NCBI GenBank assembly: GCA_005880165.1
Contig: VBJP01000173.1
Span: 1 to 6,161 of the forward strand
Direction of reading: 5' to 3'
Source: Chloroflexota bacterium
Lineage (GTDB): Bacteria > Chloroflexota > Limnocylindria > QHBO01
DNA length: 6,161 nucleotides
How positions within the stretch are numbered: the first letter of the stretch is position 1; each line of letters starts with the position of its first letter. A program made the position numbers and the translations under genes. Shown here one piece after another: positions 4,803 to 6,161 of this stretch. The notes under the pieces were generated by a model. That model did not search any database, was not told the origin of the DNA, and was given only the letters and a program-made list of their open reading frames with translations.

Positions 4803-6071
4803 ATGCTCTTCCTGAGCCAGGTCATCGGCAAGCCGGTCCTCGACCGGCACGGAGAGCCGTTCGGCAAGGTCCGCGACCTGATCGTGGCACTGGGCGAGCA
4901 GTACCCGCCGGTGACCGGGCTCGTGGTCCGCGTGGCGAGCGGCCGGGACATCTTCCTGCCGTGGAGCGACGTCGAGGAGTTCGACACCTCCCGGGCCCGC
5001 CTGCACACCTCGAGCATCGACATCACCAGCTTCCGGCAGCGCCCCAACGAGATCCGCCTCTACCTGGACCTCCTCGACAAGCAGATCGTCGACGTCGAGG
5101 GGCGCAAGATCGTGCGGGTCAACGACATCCAGCTGGCCCCGGTGCGTGAGCGGCTGCGCCTGGTGGCCGTCGACGTCGGGTTGGCGGGCATCCTGCGCAG
5201 GCTCGGCCTGTCAGGCCCGGGAGAGGGCCTCGCCCGCGCCCTGCGCCTCCCGATCGAGAACTACATCGAGTGGGAGGAGGTCGATCCTGTCGAGTCGAGC
5301 GTCAGCTCGCTGAAGCTCCGCGTTCCGCACCAGGCGCTGGCCACCCTGCACCCCGCCGACGTGGCCCACATCGTCGAGCAGCTGGCGCCGCGCGATCGGA
5401 CCGGCATCCTTGCCTCGCTCGACGACGAGCGCGCCGCGGACGTCATCGAGGAGCTGTCGGCCGAGGACCAGGTCGACGTGCTGGAGGCCCTTCCTCCGGA
5501 GACGGCGGCCGACATCCTCGACGAGATGGGTCCCGACGACGCGGCGGACCTGCTGGCGGACCTGTCCGAGGAGCGCAAGACCGAGCTCCTGGGGCTCATG
5601 GAACCCGAAGAGGCGAGCGACGTTCGAGAGCTGCTGACCTACGCCGAAGATACGGCCGGCGGGCTCATGACCAAGGACTTCATCACCATCTCGCCGGATG
5701 AGACGGCCCAGCGGGGGATCGACCGGCTGCGCGAGCTGCAGCCGGACGCGAACCACGTCTACTACCTGTATGTGACCGATGGCGAGGGAATGCTGGTCGG
5801 CACCATAACCCTGCGCGGGCTCATCATCGCCGACCCCGACACGACGGTGCGCGAGTTCACCCGTCCGGAACCGATCTCCGTCACGGTCGACACCGATGCC
5901 GATGAGGTGGCGCGCGCCATCGCGCGTTACAACCTGCTCGCCCTTCCAGTCGTGGACGAGGAGGGTCGCATGCAGGGCGTCGTCACCGTCGACGATGCGA
6001 TGGAGCGCGCCCTCGGCGAGGGCTGGCGAAAGCGCCTGCCAGAGATCTTCGAGCCGGTCGAGGAGAAATGA
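4803..6071 (+). CDS. Soluble PRC-barrel/MgtE-N/CBS-domain protein
   Basis: This gene encodes 422 residues with no membrane span. Residues about 3-72 form a PRC barrel (SQVIGKPVLDRHGEPFGKVRDLIV), and about 88-125 a second, shorter one (DKQIVDVEGRKIVRVNDIQL). Residues about 175-280 match the MgtE intracellular N domain, a superhelix of short acidic repeats (LHPADVAHIVEQL, AADVIEELSAEDQVDVLEAL, AADLLADLSEE). They lead into the MgtE-like junction EDTAGGLMTKDFITI (282-296) and a pair of CBS domains (about 285-345 and 350-405). In MgtE these parts sense magnesium and gate the channel; here the channel helices are absent, so the protein probably acts as a separate ion or nucleotide sensor. Start: ATG with GAGGTGG 7 bases upstream. 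Its TGA overlaps the next ATG as ATGA, so it is translationally coupled to the following gene, its likely partner. Confidence 0.92.
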   Translation: MLFLSQVIGKPVLDRHGEPFGKVRDLIVALGEQYPPVTGLVVRVASGRDIFLPWSDVEEFDTSRARLHTSSIDITSFRQRPNEIRLYLDLLDKQIVDVEGRKIVRVNDIQLAPVRERLRLVAVDVGLAGILRRLGLSGPGEGLARALRLPIENYIEWEEVDPVESSVSSLKLRVPHQALATLHPADVAHIVEQLAPRDRTGILASLDDERAADVIEELSAEDQVDVLEALPPETAADILDEMGPDDAADLLADLSEERKTELLGLMEPEEASDVRELLTYAEDTAGGLMTKDFITISPDETAQRGIDRLRELQPDANHVYYLYVTDGEGMLVGTITLRGLIIADPDTTVREFTRPEPISVTVDTDADEVARAIARYNLLALPVVDEEGRMQGVVTVDDAMERALGEGWRKRLPEIFEPVEEK

Positions 6072-6161
6072 CACGGCTGGCGATCCCCCGTCCCCTGCGC
6101 CGGGCGCAGCGGTCGATCCGGGACCGGCTGCCGAACTTCCGGATCCACCGCTCGGGGATCC
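6068..6161 (+). CDS. 5' end of a coupled gene, possibly a metal-ion transporter
   Basis: The ATG at 6068 overlaps the upstream TGA (ATGA) and the frame stays open for 31 codons to the window edge. The visible residues (MTRLAIPRPLRRAQRSIRDR and on to HRSGI) are a basic, non-hydrophobic N-terminal tail, as often precedes the first helix of a bacterial inner-membrane protein. From memory, genes for soluble PRC/MgtE-N/CBS proteins are often followed by an Nramp-family divalent metal transporter gene, which makes that the best guess. The visible sequence alone cannot show it. Confidence 0.6.
   Translation, partial: MTRLAIPRPLRRAQRSIRDRLPNFRIHRSGI

Noticed and set aside
5211..6074. Minus-strand frame of 287 codons opposite the PRC/MgtE-N/CBS gene
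   Set aside because: Antisense shadow of a recognisable multi-domain protein; His/Gly/Val/Arg-rich composition typical of such shadows.

Overview
The window is GC-rich bacterial DNA with tightly packed genes. The gene content fits a Chloroflexota or other GC-rich soil or water lineage: a PolX polymerase, an ABATE/CGNR regulator, a TPR protein with a conserved C-terminal domain, and a soluble PRC-barrel/MgtE-N/CBS protein. This placement is inferred from family distribution and style; no rRNA or other phylogenetic marker is present.

Left half, minus strand (read right to left from about 3900 to 1). Two very small genes come first: a 36-residue single-pass membrane peptide (3715-3825) and a 58-residue Arg-rich protein (3482-3658). 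Each has a strong Shine-Dalgarno site. A GC-rich hairpin follows (3408-3436). Then comes polX (1625-3376), a bacterial family X DNA polymerase fused to a PHP nuclease domain, which overlaps by 4 bases the start of a predicted nine-helix membrane protein of unknown function (852-1628). After a 162-base gap holding a near-consensus sigma-70-type promoter, a TPR protein (689 to beyond the left edge) begins.

Right half, plus strand. A CGNR zinc-finger regulator (3936-4574) is divergent from the small-gene pair. After a 228-base untranslated stretch comes a soluble protein with two PRC barrels, an MgtE N domain and a CBS pair (4803-6071). It overlaps by 4 bases the start of a gene cut by the right edge (6068-6161), possibly a metal-ion transporter.

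The most interesting part is the 110-base divergent control region (3826-3935). It contains two 30-base units, each bounded by GTAAC and GTTAC. They are 22/30 identical to each other and exactly 54 bases apart. One unit covers the TATAAT box of the regulator gene and the TTGACA box of the opposite promoter; the other begins at the predicted start of the opposite transcript. This looks like a twin operator through which the CGNR protein controls itself and a membrane-peptide operon. That is inferred from layout, not demonstrated. No CRISPR array, tRNA, rRNA or insertion sequence was seen.
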